NCBI RefSeq assembly: GCF_021155775.2
Contig: NC_060236.1
Coordinates: forward strand, 22,458,238 to 22,522,237
Reading direction: 5' to 3'
DNA length: 64,000 nucleotides
DNA from: Neodiprion pinetum
Taxonomy: Eukaryota > Arthropoda > Insecta > Hymenoptera > Diprionidae
Within the stretch, counting starts at the first letter, position 1; each line of letters begins with the position of its first letter. This document shows, piece after piece, positions 52,216 through 63,908 of the stretch. The translations under genes and the position numbers were made by a program. The notes under the pieces were generated by a model, which was not told the DNA's origin, searched no databases, and was given only the letters and a program-made list of their open reading frames with translations.

Positions 52216-52690
52216 GGAACGCGATTTTCATACGTCCGCTCTACTGCGCGGTTGTTTCCAGACTGAGGAATTCGACTAGCTGATTACTGTAGATCGATGA
52301 CGTCAAGAGAAAAAAAATTTTAGGAGACGTCACTTTCTGAAAATCCGATCATCCAAACTATGGTTTTGAACTTTAATACCATGTATGATGTATGATGTAT
52401 GATGCATGATATGACGAGATTTATCATGATTTTAGTTTACACATTACAGACAAGAAATACGCACGTTATCTTTCCTGCCGATTCAAGCGGCTAGGTCCTT
52501 CGATGGTCAGCCGTTGACTAAAGACATATATTCTTCAGTTACGGGTCTGCTAATAACGCTGTCGTTCTACGATAGTTGGATGATAAAAATTTTTGCTCGT
52601 ACCCTTCACATGTGTGTTAAAATACACTCGAAGTCTAAAGAAACTTCGTTCTTCCTCTCCCTGTCAAAAAAAAAAAATCGCCGACAATCA
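52085..52690. repeat. right arm of long inverted repeat A
   Basis: Inverted partner of 27,735-28,375. It begins in the last units of the 60-bp array and ends at a poly(A)/T tract and GCGATTTTT-like sequence mirrored on the left. The two arms are about 23.7 kb apart with the satellite array between them. Confidence 0.85.
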
Positions 52691-53017
52691 CCTCTTTAGG
52701 TCTTGAAATCAGGATACTGCGTTAAATACTGTCTCATATACGGAGCATCCATTTCATCTCGATCAAAATTAGCGCATCCGTGATGTATTACAGTTACTCC
52801 GATTTTTTTTCTATACGAACACTTCTTGAAACAATTCTGCTTCTCTACCCAACGTAGATACTTCACTCGCGACTAGCTAAATCAGCGTTTCTATTCTACG
52901 TCTACGAAAATTCAAGATCGAGAGAGCAAATGAAAAGTTGTTGGAATAATTATGAATATTGATGTTATGGAATATATCGAGCGTGTGTCGCATAGAAACC
53001 CATTTCGAAATTAATAA

Positions 53018-53490
53018 CTCCTCTATTTTCATATTATAGCCGTATTATTGTAGATAATAAAGTTTGTCTGCTGGAAAATTATAAAATATATAGTATGCAT
53101 CACGTATTAATCGTAATACATATCAATATCTTACATGGACCGCACATACTTATAGCATACTTTTCGGTCTCTGCATCATTATTACATCTGATCTATTCTG
53201 ATTTATGATCTATGTATACATTCTTCTCTCGAGTACCTATACTTTAACTGAATCACTGTTTTGCTACGAATTTTGGAAGAAATTTATTCTCATTATTAAT
53301 TCCTTGTATCGCCAACAAGTTGGTAAGTACACACAGGCTAAGTACTGGCTTGGGCTTAAACACCAAATACCATTACGGCAACTGTATATTCTTCAGTCAA
53401 CGGAACATCTCAGGGAGCGCAAGCGCATGACGATTTTCATTTGTCACACCAAAGCCCATAATAGCAACTGTTTTTATATTCTTCACTCAA
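53018..53490. repeat. right arm of inverted repeat B
   Basis: Inverted partner of 46,871-47,393. It ends about 300 bp before the importin-5 initiation codon, so the element borders or overlaps that gene's promoter region. Confidence 0.82.
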
Positions 53491-53788
53491 CGTCCAACAC
53501 AATCCGATCGTCTTTGTCCTGAGTATGGAAAAGGCACCCAGTGAATTTCAAGAGACCCTAAATTTTGAACTTCATAGCCCATCCAACTAGAATCCCCGAA
53601 GTGTCATCTGGAGGAATTCTGGCCATACCATGGTGATCGGGTAGGTGGCGTTACAGATCGCGTTCTCGGTTAGTTCTCCGCGATGAGCTGGGGAATTTTC
53701 CGACGTGGTATTAGCGGCAAGTCGGTGTCGCCGCATGACGATCGACTCGGAGGTGCTTGCGCAGCAATTCATTCGTTCGGCGGTGACA
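53491..53788 (+). other. importin-5 5' flank / 5' UTR
   Basis: About 300 bp between the end of the repeat block and the chosen ATG. It contains an in-frame upstream ATG at 53,735 that would add 18 residues (MTIDSEVLAQQFIRSAVT). No clear TATA box. Confidence 0.5.
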
Positions 53789-56700
53789 ATGGCGGCAGAC
53801 CTCGAGCAGTTCCAACAGCTTTTAAACACACTCCTAAGCACCGACAACGATGTCCGGACGCAAGCCGAGGTACGTAATGGCGTCCATTATTTCCCCTTTG
53901 CGAAGCCGACGTCCCAGTTCGACCGGGACACGTCGTTGCTTTTGAAATACAAGCGATACAACGCAGCTGCAAGCCCGTCGGCAACGTGTTTGTCACGAAA
54001 GAAAAGCTAACATGCGGTCGTCTCGCAAGTCCCCGTCGCTCTTTTTTGGCCCCAACGCCGCCGCCTCGGGCACGTCTCGCAACACCCTCGCCGCGTCTAC
54101 TTATATTTAATGACTCTTCGAGGCCTGACAGGTGGCCCGGTTTTCGCTTAAAGGTCAAAATGGTGGTGCGTGCCGCGCGGCCCGCCAAACCGCTCCTACT
54201 CACGGCCATGGCCACGCCGCATGCCATCCTCCATGCCGCCGTATCCCTTAAGCCCCGATTCCAATTTCCCAATAAGCGCATCATCGGCGTTCAAGATCAC
54301 CGACGCGCAATTCATTGCCCGAGCCACGCGCTTCGCGCGATTTGGCACAGTCACGCACCCTGAGTCTATATATACGTACATGTCGCGAGATACTCGCGCG
54401 CCTCGCGCATCCACCTCACTACTCATCGCAATTCCCGAATTCGCCTTCTGTCCACATGATCGGACCGTGTCCCTCGCCCATGACAGACTCACACGATCTT
54501 GGTGATACTGCCTATTGATATATGCTATATGTTGCGTGATGGCTTGATAAAAAACTCTTACTCCCTATTCGTATGTGCGTACAGGAACCGCAGAAGGTGC
54601 ATGGATATGTGTCTGTCAGGAACCATATGTATGCACAACGATATGTGAGGGATAGAAGTCATTTCAATCTTTGATTTTCAACTTGACATGATGCATAGTT
54701 TAAAGACAAGACATGATTTGTTTAGCGCAGATCAGTTTATAAGTAACCCCTGTAACCCCTTGTTTTTTTAGGAAGCGTACAACAGCCTGCCAGTGGAGAA
54801 TAAGGTGACATTCTTGCTTGGCTCGATCTGCAATGCTACACTTGCCGAGGAAATGCGCGCAATGGCTGCAGTCCTACTTCGAAGATTGTTTTCTTCAGAG
54901 TTCATGGATTTTTATCCCAAAGTAAGTGAAATATCACTTGGTTTCAATCATCCAAACTATTCAGCAAAGCAAAGCCTCTGACCAACTTCGTCTTGTTGAC
55001 TAGAAACTAGTTGCCTAATTTTTTCTGCATTGACCATTTGACATTTGCCTAGAATAAGTTTGATAAAAATATCCATGGGCATAAGTGTTGCGTTTGCATC
55101 CTCGTTTTAGCTTGCCATGTGGAGTCAGCAGTCATTTTCCATTAATGAGTTTGACAGCGTTACACCCATGGCAGATGAACTTGCTAGTCCAGTCTTTCTC
55201 CCATCTGTCGTTTTGACAGCTGGGATAACGAGGCCCTCGTAAGGCGTTTCTGAGAGTTGGCTGCGTGTTTCTCATTGCGTAGTCATAGTTTCGAAACATA
55301 CACCACCACACGAATATTTCAAATCACTTTGGACCACACATCATGTCGCTGCTACAACAGTCTCAAAAAATTTCTTGTTCAGATTCCACCAGAAGCTCAA
55401 ATTCAGCTGAAGGAGAGAATCTTACTCTCTGTTCAAACGGAACAAGCTGATACAATCAGACGTAAGGTATGCGAAGTTGCTGCCGAAGTTGCACGAAATC
55501 TTATCGATGATGACGGAAACAATCAGTGGCCGGAATTTCTTCAGTTCCTATTCCAGTGTGCCAATGGGCCAGTCCCTGCCCTCAAAGAGAGCGCTCTCCG
55601 CATGTTCACGTAAGATTTGTTTTGTTCTAAGTTGAGACGTATTCTGGCACTGAAACAACTGACTATAACTTGAATGTACTATTTTTTTTACTTAGGTCTG
55701 TACCTGGTGTTTTCGGAAACCAGCAAGCACATTACTTGGATCTAATAAAGCAGATGTTACAGCAGTCTGTGCTGGATGCAACGAATTACGAAGTGAGTCG
55801 CATGTATATAATGCATACATATCGGGAGGAAGATACGTTAGCGGATGTAAAATTGTATCCACTATTCACAATTTCTCCCAAAATTATATCTGCTTTCTGA
55901 TGACTGTAACTTGTTGAGTGTTAAATTACAGACAGATACGGAGCAAATAAATGATCCATATACAAATACTGATTATTTACAAATGCTTTTCTTACTTTCA
56001 TTCTATTTTCGTACATGTATATATATTCCAAAGCAAACTTTTTTAACATCGCTTATACTCTACGGGGAAATATAGGTGAGATTTCAAGCAGTCCGGGCGA
56101 TCGGCGCCTTCATCATGCTGCACGAGAAGGAGACAAACATCCAGAAACATTTCTCAGAGCTGCTGCCAGCAGTGGTCCAGGTCATGGCGCAGTCAGTCGA
56201 GAAGCAAGATGATGAATTTTTGATCAAGGTTCTTATCGACCTGGCAGAGTCGACACCAAAGTTCCTGCGACCCCAGCTGGAAAACATTATGGAGATGTGC
56301 ATGAAAATATTCTCCAACGAAGAGATGGGAGACTCCTGGCGGCAGCTAGCGCTTGAAGTCTTGGTTACACTGGCCGAAACCGCGCCAGCCATGATGCGCA
56401 AAGTTGGAGGTAAGTACATCGCCGCTCTGGTGCCGCTCGTTCTCAAGATGATGACCGACCTTGAGGAAGATGAGGAGTGGAGCTTTTCTGATGAGATTAT
56501 CGAAGAAGACAACGACAGCAATAACGTCGTTGCTGAGAGCGCTTTAGACAGGCTGGCATGTGGCCTTGGCGGCAAGACGATGCTGCCGCAAATTGTACAG
56601 AACATTCCAACGATGCTTAGTAACACAGACTGGAAATATAGGTGAGATTTTGTCAATCTTTTTATCTTTGCAATCGATGTACACATCATGTGGAGTCAGC

Positions 56701-59700
56701 AGCTATGTTCGATTAATGTGTATAGCAGCGTTACACCCATGACAGATAAACCTAGGAGAACGTTATCTTATCCAAGTTCGTCGTTTTGACGACACGGATG
56801 TGAAGCTCCTCTTGGGAAGTTTCGATACGCAGACCATGATTCTTTCCGTCATAGCCAGCACTTCGAAACAAACAAAATAACTTGTATTTCAATCGAATAA
56901 CTTGTACTCGTCATTTTTAAGTATTCAAGCTATGACAAATTTCTTATTTGCAAATCGCTTAATACCGTCTTTCAGACATGCAGCTCTGATGGCCATATCG
57001 GCAGTCGGTGAAGGTTGTCATAAGCAGATGGAGGCCATACTGCCGCAGATCATGGATGGGGTTATACAATATCTTCAGGATCCTGTAAGTAATAAGCAGG
57101 AATACTTGGAATTGCGATCTCTTCTATCGGGAAATGTGCTATTAATTATCTTCTCTGCATTATTCTTAGCATCCGCGCGTCCGTTACGCTGCTTGCAACG
57201 CTGTGGGGCAAATGTCAACTGATTTCGCACCAATTGTTGAAAAAAAGTTTCACGACAAAATAATACCTGGCTTGCTAATGGTGCTAGATGACAATGAGAA
57301 TCCTCGAGTGCAAGCGCATGCCGGCGCGGCGCTAGTCAACTTCAGTGAAGACTGTCCGAAGAACATCATGACTCCTTATCTTGATGTTATCATGGCAAAG
57401 CTCGAATCTATACTCACGGCAAAGTTCCAAGAACTGGTCGAAAAAGGCACGAAGCTTGTTTTAGAACAGGTAAGGAAGAGATTCTTCACAATTTTCTTAA
57501 TCTCGTCGACTGTCAGCAGAGAGCGAGGCCGAAAAAGTACCTCTTTACAATCCACCGATGAGTTCGCTTCAGATTTGATCGGTCACTTATGAAGAGGATA
57601 TCAATTCTTTTGGTTGCTGTAAGCGGTTCGTTTTCATGCCTTAGAATTCTGCCGCCACGATCAAACGATACAGTGCAATCCTTGTTTTCTTTTTGCTTTG
57701 TACACCTTGGTTCAACGTTTAGTTGATTGTCCCTGATCCGAGATACGATTTCTCCTGGTAGGTTGTGACCACGATCGCTTCGGTTGCCGACACGTGCGAG
57801 GAACAGTTTGTGGCTTACTACGACCGGCTGATGCCGTGCCTGAAGTACATTATCCAGAATGCAAATCAACAAGAGCATAAAATGCTCAGGGGAAAGACCA
57901 TTGAGTGCGTCAGCTTGATCGGCCTGGCGGTTGGACCAGAGAAGGTAGCAATTGGTTTAATTTATTTCGATAATGGAAACTGCATTGCTTGGACCTCGCT
58001 TAAAAATCTCAAACTTTCACCATCCAGTTTATCACCGACGCTAGCGAAGTAATGGACATGCTGCTGAAGACACATTCAGAAGGTGAACTTCCAGACGATG
58101 ATCCTCAGACTAGTTACCTCATTTCCGCATGGGCTCGGATTTGTAAAATTCTTGGTAAGTTTATCATGGCTCGTTTACAAGCCTCAAAATTTTTCTCAAA
58201 CCGTAAATCGTGTTACTGGTGAAGTTTCTGAACTTGTGTCTTCCTTGCACCAGGCAAACAGTTCGAACAATACTTGCCACTGGTGATGGGTCCGGTCCTC
58301 CGTACAGCTGCGATGAAGCCAGAGGTAGCCCTCCTGGACAACGAAGACATGGAGGGCGTTGAGGGAGACTTGGACTGGCAATTCGTTTCCCTTGGGGAGC
58401 AGCAGAATTTCGGCATAAAGACCGCGGGTCTAGAGGATAAGGCCTCGGCCTGTGAAATGCTTGTTTGTTACGCCCGCGAATTGAAAGATGGTTTCGCCGA
58501 TTACGCCGAAGAAGTCGTCAGACTAATGGTCCCCATGCTCAAGTTCTACTTTCATGACGGCGTCAGAACCGCGGCAGCGGAAAGCTTGCCGTGCTTGTTG
58601 GACTGCGCCAAAATTAAAGGTGTGTTACCTCGGTCAATCTCGATTCGTTCATCGCTGAGGTTTGTTTCAACTCACTTCGCATCTTGTTTCAGGACCTCAA
58701 TACCTGGAAGGTATGTGGGCGTACATTTGCCCCGAGTTGCTAAAGGCCATAGATACGGAGCCAGAATCTGAGGTTCTGTTAGAGTTGTTATTCTCCTTAG
58801 CAAAGTGTATTGAGACTCTGGGCGCCGGGTGTTTGGGTACGCAACAAATGGCCGAACTCCTCAGGATTCTTGACAAATTATTGAACGAGCACTTTGACAG
58901 GGCCGTTGCGAGGCTGGAAAAACGCAAAGATGAAGATTACGACGAGGTACGTTTACGAGGTCTCGATTTCGTTGCTTATTTTTTGCATATTAATTATGGT
59001 ATAAGTTTTTCAAGAATTCACATCCATTCAAGGTACTGCAGTAATAAATATGTGAAGAGAAATTTGTTTATATTTCATAGATGGTAGAAGAGCAGCTGGC
59101 CGATGAGGACAATGAAGACATATACACACTGAGTAAAATCGCTGACATATTACACGCTCTCTTCACAACGCACAAGTCCTCGTTTTTCCCATACTTCGAT
59201 CAAATTTGTGGTCACTTCGTGAACCTTCTGGCGCCTGAACGTTCATGGCCGGATCATCAGTGGGCCTTGTGCGTTTTCGACGACGTGATAGAGTTCGGCG
59301 GATCGGACTGTGCCAAGTATCAAGAGTACTTTCTGCGGCCGATGATACAATATGTCTCCGACAAGTCCGCGGAGGTGAGGCAGGCAGCCGCCTACGGTTG
59401 CGGTGTGCTCGGACAGTACGGTGGTGAGGCTTTCGCTCAAGCCTGCGCCGAGGCCTTGCCGAGGCTGATGGAGGTTATCAACGACCCGGAGTCCAGGTCG
59501 CCGGAGAACGTCAATCCCACGGAAAACGCGATTTCGGCGGTTACGAAAATACTGAAGTATAACAGCAAGGCGATCAACGTCGACGATATGCTACCTCATT
59601 GGTAAGTTTTGTAAGCAGATGTCCCGGGTTTCGCGATGCGTCACGTCGTCCGTTTTTTTTGTGTCACTATCAGGTTGTCGTGGTTGCCGGTCGTGGAAGA

Positions 59701-60086
59701 TGAGGACGAGGCGCCGCATGTATACGGCTACCTCTGCGACCTTATAGAAAGCAATCACCCCGTGGTTCTTGGACCGAACAATGCAAATTTACCTCGACTA
59801 ATCAGCTTCTTCGCCGAGGCGCTTTTTAAGGATGCGGTGCCGGCCGAAAATCCCGTAATGGCCAGGATTCTCAGTATCGTTAGACAGATCCAGGTGCGCA
59901 AATATTCGTTGATATTTCTTTGTTATCGTAATATTTGTCAGGCAGTAGACAGGTAATGAACCCTGTATTGACGCATTGTATTTTTTTCAGAACAACGAGA
60001 CAATGTTCCAGGCTTGCATAAGCGCCCTGACGACGGACCAGCAGCAGGCTCTCCATGAGGCACTCAGCGGCCAGCCAGCCAACTAG
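53789..60086 (+). CDS. IPO5: importin-5 / karyopherin beta-3 (RanBP5)
   Basis: Nuclear import receptor of the importin-beta family; it binds RanGTP and carries cargoes such as ribosomal proteins and histones through nuclear pores. Fourteen exons with consistent phases: 53789-53869, 54772-54921, 55383-55609, 55696-55792, 56076-56641, 56976-57084, 57170-57469, 57762-57944, 58028-58154, 58254-58619, 58693-58946, 59081-59601, 59674-59893, 59991-60086 (stop TAG). They give 1,098 residues, the family's length. Seen: HEAT repeats throughout; ARNLIDDDGNNQWPEFLQFL and PGVFGNQQAHYLDLIKQML in the N-terminal third; an acidic loop near residues 312-333 (DLEEDEEWSFSDEIIEED); HPRVRYAACNAVGQMSTDFA; ENPRVQAHAGAALVNFSEDC; the C-terminal repeat with WPDHQWALCVFDDVIEFGG. 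Start chosen at MAADLEQFQQLLNTLL. Introns 2, 5 and 7 carry snoRNA candidates. Confidence 0.97.
55114..55301 (+). ncRNA. H/ACA snoRNA candidate, U19/snR191-like, in importin-5 intron 2
   Basis: Hairpin 1 (55,114-55,172): lower stem GCCATG/CATGGC, upper stem GC-A-GTCA/TGAC-A-GC, pocket strands TGGAGTCA and GTTACACC. Box H AGATGA is at 55,173-55,178, exactly 14 nt after the upper stem. The long 3' domain ends with TCGAA and the ACA box at 55,296-55,298, three nt before the proposed end. The pocket pairs with LSU rRNA 5'-GUAAC-UA-UGACUC-3' (5 bp and 6 bp around an unpaired UA), the conserved segment modified by the U19/snR191 guides; the rRNA is quoted from memory. Length of about 188 nt suits that unusually long family. 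A paralogue in intron 5 shows compensatory changes. Confidence 0.8.
56685..56873 (+). ncRNA. H/ACA snoRNA candidate, second U19/snR191-like copy, importin-5 intron 5
   Basis: Aligns with the intron 2 copy over its length. Hairpin 1 has the same pocket (TGGAGTCA / GTTACACC) but different stem pairs: TCATG/CATGA in place of CCATG/CATGG, and GCTA/TAGC in place of GTCA/TGAC, so three base pairs are exchanged with pairing kept. Box H is AGATAA at 56,744-56,749; box ACA is at 56,868-56,870 after TTCGAA, which can pair with TTCGA at 56,821-56,825. The 3' domain is diverged, so its second guide may differ from copy 1 or be lost. Confidence 0.78.
57538..57675 (+). ncRNA. H/ACA snoRNA candidate in importin-5 intron 7
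   Basis: Two-hairpin form of 138 nt. Hairpin 1: outer stem CCTCTT/AAGAGG, inner stem ACCGAT/ATCGGT, pocket TACAATCC and CACTTATG. Box H ATATCA is at 57,598-57,603, 14 nt after the inner stem. Hairpin 2: outer stem TTTGGT/ATCAAA, inner stem GCGG/CCGC, pocket TGCTGTAA and CACG. Box ACA is at 57,670-57,672, again 14 nt after the inner stem. Both distances meet the family rule. The 5' pocket strand ACAATCC is complementary to GGAUUGU in the conserved LSU rRNA segment AAGCGUUGGAUUGUUC; the other strand pairs with one mismatch. The target is tentative. Confidence 0.78.
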
Positions 60087-60664
60087 CCCCACTCCCCGTC
60101 CTCTTCTTCCTCTTCCATGTTTCGCACCGCCCGAAGACTCCGTTCAACGAATGGAAGTCCTAGTTCGTAAGCGCTCTATGCAGTAAACGGCAAACTTTAG
60201 GTAGATAGATTTTACTTTATCTGGATACCGAAATGCGTTTGCCCCGGGTTATGAGGAATTTGCGCAACCCTGAGGAAAACGCATCGGTCGTTTGTTGTTA
60301 CACACATCATTGGATGACGAATATTTTGCTGCCATACGAATTTCCCCGTTGATTTGTTCTTGTTACTCTCATCTCACACTGAACATTATTCTGTCTCTTT
60401 GCGTTTTTACAAATTTGTACCCCCTCTTAATCGATTGTGCGATGTCGAAACGCGGTCTTGTAGAAAAACTACTATCGCAATCACGTCGAAAATGACACTC
60501 GTTCGCATCGGTGACGACGGTCGTCTTGCGACGGTGCAAGGGGAAAATAAACGAGCGTTGACGATCGAGGAGAGCCTGTTAGACTGGAGGCCACCGTCGC
60601 GGCAAGCATAAGGTGGCGGCACGAGATTGTGATTTAGGTATTTTATATTATTAAATTTAGGTAC

Positions 60665-60670
60665 AATAAA
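60665..60670 (+). promoter_or_regulatory. poly(A) signal, importin-5 gene
   Basis: AATAAA about 580 bp after the stop codon, followed by a T/G-containing region. Confidence 0.55.
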
Positions 60671-63600
60671 TGTTATTTAATGAGATAATGTCGGTAATAT
60701 TGCACTGGTGAGAAAAAGCTAGACCGGCTTAAGACGCTGATGCTATTTAAATGAAACAGCTAGCGCATGTTGACTTTGGAGCACTTGTCTGACTTTTACT
60801 TTACTAAATATGTCGTGCCGTATGTAGATACATTTTAACCCTGGATCCGACGCTCCTTATAGATTTCTTTCTGTCTTTCTCACTCTCCTTTTCTCCTCTT
60901 TCTCAAGACAGATGAGATCTTGGGAGTGAATTTCGTCGGAGGTCGTGTTGATTTTGGCACCACGAGCGAATTGATGTATGTTTACACATATTATACGAAG
61001 GCAAAGGGTGAGTGATGTGTTACGGGGTCTCAGCATACTTCGTTTCAACCTAATTTGAGAAAAATACCTAATAAGAATTGAAAGATGCTTTAGAATAGCG
61101 ATCCCAAAGCGTAGCTTTTTTATAACTAATTTTATACGTTATCCTGGAAGAAAATAAAGAAAAAAAGAAAATCACTATTTCCCTAATCATGACTAATTGC
61201 GTAGTTAACGATACGTGCATTCGGAAGATGCGTGCACAATTTTCATGCAATTGCCAGTGATCGTCCGATCGTTCTTTTGATGATACAGAAAAAAAATCCC
61301 ACCAACTTCCCAATTTAAATTCACGATTAACTTGGAAGACAATCGCTATAAAATACAGCGGTACGCATTGCGAGTACATACATTTGTGTAGATTAATTAT
61401 AAATTTTTTAATCGTGTCCAACCCGTCTAATAGACCTCGGGGTATAATCAGGCTAAAATTGAATATGCGCGCGGCGAGCGGCTCTCGTTAAGTTTGAATG
61501 ATATGAGCAATGAGTTTTTATTCAAACTGATTTGTAGAGTAAAAGAGACGCACAGCTTGAATGTCGGCAATTGCTCTATCGATTGCGCCACGGAGGTGAA
61601 AGACTTTGGAAACGATAAGCGTCTACTAAATACAACAATGTGACATACGTGCGATACGAGCATACAGATTTGTTTCAATTCATTTAATCGGCAATCGCAT
61701 ATACATGCATACTATAGTAGGTCTTGATGAAAAGCTTGATGCAAGAAAATGAAAAACGATGAAAAGGAAATAAAATATAGAGAGAATAGAAAATCGACTG
61801 TGAGAATTAAGTGTGACTAACTACATCCCGTTCTCGTTGCTATTTATTTAAACTTATTTACTACACTATTATTATTGTTATTATTATTATTATCTACCAT
61901 AAATCGTAGCTATTATTACACCGTTAGAATTAATGAGTGTATACTCGAAAAATTTCACCACTGACCGCAGGCGTAGTCAATTGATTCCGATGGAGGTTTT
62001 TTTTTCTCCCCAAACGATCGAAGGTATGGAGTAATACTAGAAAATCGTCTGTGTTTCTTTTGCTCCTGTGTCGTTTTTAATATTATTAATAATAAAAAAA
62101 AATTCTACCATTATTAAGATTCTTCTGTACATATTGAAGGAATGTACATAAATGTTAAGGAACACATTGAGTGACCAATTGCAATATAACGTATTGCAGG
62201 TGTTTGGGATCGATCGTGTTTGCCCATGCAGATTTTAGACAACTAGTTGAGTCTTCGAAATATTGTACTGCTCAGGCAACAATGCCGATTCCTTGTTAGA
62301 TTTGGACAAATATCTTCTATACACGATGTGTAATGAAAGTTGGAACCGATCGTTTACGTGCGAGTACATCGTAAATAATAAGAGACAGAGAAAGAAAAAA
62401 ATGAGTTATTAAGAAACCATGATACCGATGGAAAATTATAAATATAATTATTATATAAGAGATTATTTTATAGTTATTATTCACTGAAATAAATCTCAGC
62501 TTTATAAAACCATTGTTCTCATTGACACGAATATACTTTTGTTTAACTATATTGTAATTATGCACATTTTCTTGTGCTGTTAAAATTGTATAACGGCTGA
62601 ATAGTTTTTCATGAAGGAGTTTGGAAATATTGCGAGATTCAACTATGAGATGGATCAATTCTATGACTTTCCATTCAATATTATTTACTGCATTCTTGAA
62701 CCAACTGGCTCGCTAGGTTTTCGTTCATCAAAGTGCGATCAGATTATCTTTATCTTACGGAGTAAATACACCATCGCTGCTGTGTCAATAATAACTCAAC
62801 GATAAGTGATTCTAAGGGCCTCTGTATTTTTACCTGATTGTAAAGTCCAAGAAGTACTGACTTATCAAACTTATCCTCAAACGCGTACCTATTTTCCATT
62901 CCATGACATATAATCATACGATGTAAACAGTCGAATGGTTGATATCTTGTCACTCGTGAAGCTGTTCCGACGAACTCGTCTTTCTCCCTATTCACAAATT
63001 CTATTTGTAGCCACATAGTTGAATGCTTGTTAAGTATTACTCCACTGTAATAATCCTCATATAACGCTGTCTGATATTGTAAACAGTAACAATAACAGCT
63101 ACATCAATAACGAGATTATAATATTGTTTGTCCAGCAACTTCTTCGCAGGCTGGAATCGCATATGGTCTTTGGCTTAGATAGAATAATAAAATCCTTTGA
63201 TTAAGCAGACGCGGAAAAGTTTCCAGACAGGATTCGATCAAAGCAGAACGACGTCTGGTCCACGATTGTCGATGACGAGCGTGGCGGTTGGACCGCTCCG
63301 TGTCTCGCCGTCGCTACCGGAAGTGCTTAATTCGAGCTAATCATTGCGAAGACAGTGCAGGCTGCAGTGTGCAAAGCACGTCATGATTTTGGTCTAAACT
63401 TTCAAAAAGATCCCAGACAAAACTTCAGAGTAAAGATATGAGGATAATCATCGTTCACGAAGAACAGGGTGGCAAGCAGAAGAACACAGAAGCCGCGTCC
63501 ACCGCTTGGTTGGAAGCCCGTCGGGATCATGGTGTAAGTGTGGCAGCACACTTGGAATACGTTGACAGTTTTTTGATAACGGCCAAGTACGATATGTGTC

Positions 63601-63846
63601 ATATGGCAGTGTTTAACGTCCAACTGATCCCCTACTCCGCCGCCGAGTACTGCATGTACATACGTTCATTGTAGATACGATGATACATACGCATAGCAAA
63701 AACTGGTCATTACGCATCCGTATACCTGTGTGCGCATACGACGATGCGGCTTAATATAAGCTTGAACGGGAAGGGTTTTTATACCATTCAATCAAGTAGT
63801 GCCGATCCGACGTTTTGTATAATTTGCACCACTGAAGTGAAACAGA

Positions 63847-63852
63847 TATAAA
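63847..63852 (+). promoter_or_regulatory. TATA box candidate for the last gene
   Basis: TATAAA 57 bp upstream of the ATG at 63,909. This would fit a short 5' UTR of about 25-30 nt. Confidence 0.4.
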
Positions 63853-63908
63853 TCGGACGTCGCCACGAGAGGTTCTTTGACAATTATTCACACACATAGA
63901 TAATTACG

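Larger units (their letters stand above)
26790..53490. repeat. 26.7-kb repeat block between SYF1 and importin-5
   Basis: No credible host gene is present. Copies of one terminal motif, TGAAGAATATAAAgaCAGTTgcc followed at varying distance by GGGCTTTGGTGTGACAA, occur at both outer ends (about 26,787 and, inverted, 53,455-53,490) and internally (27,655-27,735; 46,875-46,935). This suggests that the block is a composite of related, non-autonomous elements with long inverted ends, enclosing or bounded by satellite DNA. Sub-features are listed separately. Confidence 0.7.
60087..63908. other. importin-5 3' UTR and intergenic sequence
   Basis: Importin-5 3' UTR probably runs to about 60,690. The remaining 3.2 kb is AT-rich with ATT/TTA simple repeats near 61,865-61,895 and 62,080-62,105. 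A minus-strand 88-codon frame at 62,750-63,016 is the only longer frame and has no splice or family support. I see no RNA gene or transposon. Confidence 0.5.

Noticed and set aside
55793..56075. Possible C/D or H/ACA snoRNA in importin-5 intron 4 (TGATGAC near 55,898, CTGA near 55,968; stem GATAC/GTATC)
   Set aside because: No terminal stem for a C/D snoRNA, the C box has C where a purine is expected, and the H/ACA reading fails the 14-nt spacing.
62750..63016. 88-codon minus-strand frame
   Set aside because: No recognisable domain, no start context, no compatible splice partners; likely chance in AT-rich DNA.
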